Shown here: positions 63,930 through 64,000 of the stretch, piece after piece
Position numbering within the stretch: the stretch's first letter is position 1
Layout: each line of letters opens with the position of its first letter
NCBI RefSeq assembly: GCF_949628265.1
Contig: NC_088787.1
Coordinates: 19,148,501-19,212,500, forward strand
Source: Cloeon dipterum
Lineage: Eukaryota > Arthropoda > Insecta > Ephemeroptera > Baetidae
Direction of reading: 5' to 3'
Length of the DNA stretch: 64,000 bases
Program-made: the position numbers and the translations under genes
Notes under the pieces: model-generated
Told to the model about the DNA's origin: nothing
The model's input: the letters and a program-made list of their open reading frames with translations, nothing else
The model's database searches: none

Positions 63930-64000
63930 CTGCAAACAAACAAAAAACGCCGAACCCATTAATTTTTGCGCATATAAAAACATCTGTTCGCAAACAACCG

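Noticed and set aside
1-64000. tRNA, rRNA, known insect microRNAs and CRISPR arrays
   Set aside because: I looked for tRNA box pairs, recalled microRNA seeds (miR-7-like GACTAGTGA at about 11469 differs from the mature sequence), rRNA words and regularly spaced repeats, and found none that hold up.

Overview
This window is nuclear DNA from an animal. It has multi-exon genes with short GT-AG introns (many of 50-70 bases), AT-rich spacers, microsatellites and retroposed repeats. An insect or other arthropod is most likely, because one gene ends in a six-cysteine CLIP-type domain, a module typical of arthropods. A palaeopteran insect such as a mayfly would fit the compact introns, but that is a guess. 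I built the exon models by hand from splice sites, reading frame and recalled family sequences. For each complete multi-exon model the summed exon length is a multiple of three.

Left part (1-17 kb) is gene-dense. ALG9 (ER mannosyltransferase, minus strand) lies head-to-head with a coiled-coil protein carrying Sfi1-like W-R repeats. ORC5 (origin recognition complex subunit 5) follows on the plus strand and converges with a small four-helix membrane protein gene. Next come a secreted inter-alpha-trypsin-inhibitor heavy-chain-like protein with a C-terminal CLIP-like domain (plus strand) and, convergent with it, a mucin-like single-pass membrane protein (minus strand).

17-21 kb is a decayed tandem duplication. 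The ITIH 3' end, the mucin-like gene and its upstream DNA recur about 1.8 kb further on as a broken copy, which is itself interrupted by a SINE-like retroposon. Related retroposon copies lie near 23.8 kb and inside an integrin intron at 62.7 kb.

22-55 kb is gene-poor and holds two unrecognised secreted-protein genes on the minus strand (22.2-23.6 kb and 37.9-44.1 kb). They share architecture: signal peptide, early polybasic site, T/S-rich linkers, amphipathic helices and only phase-0 introns. The spacers hold microsatellites, two foldback hairpins, a retroposon tail with a 16-base target-site duplication, and a dispersed repeat family with three copies.

55.5-64 kb is most of an integrin alpha subunit gene (minus strand), cut off at its N-terminal side by the right edge of the window.

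The genes do not form a pathway. The most interesting items are the ITIH-CLIP fusion, the pair of orphan secreted proteins, and the duplicated mucin/ITIH block.
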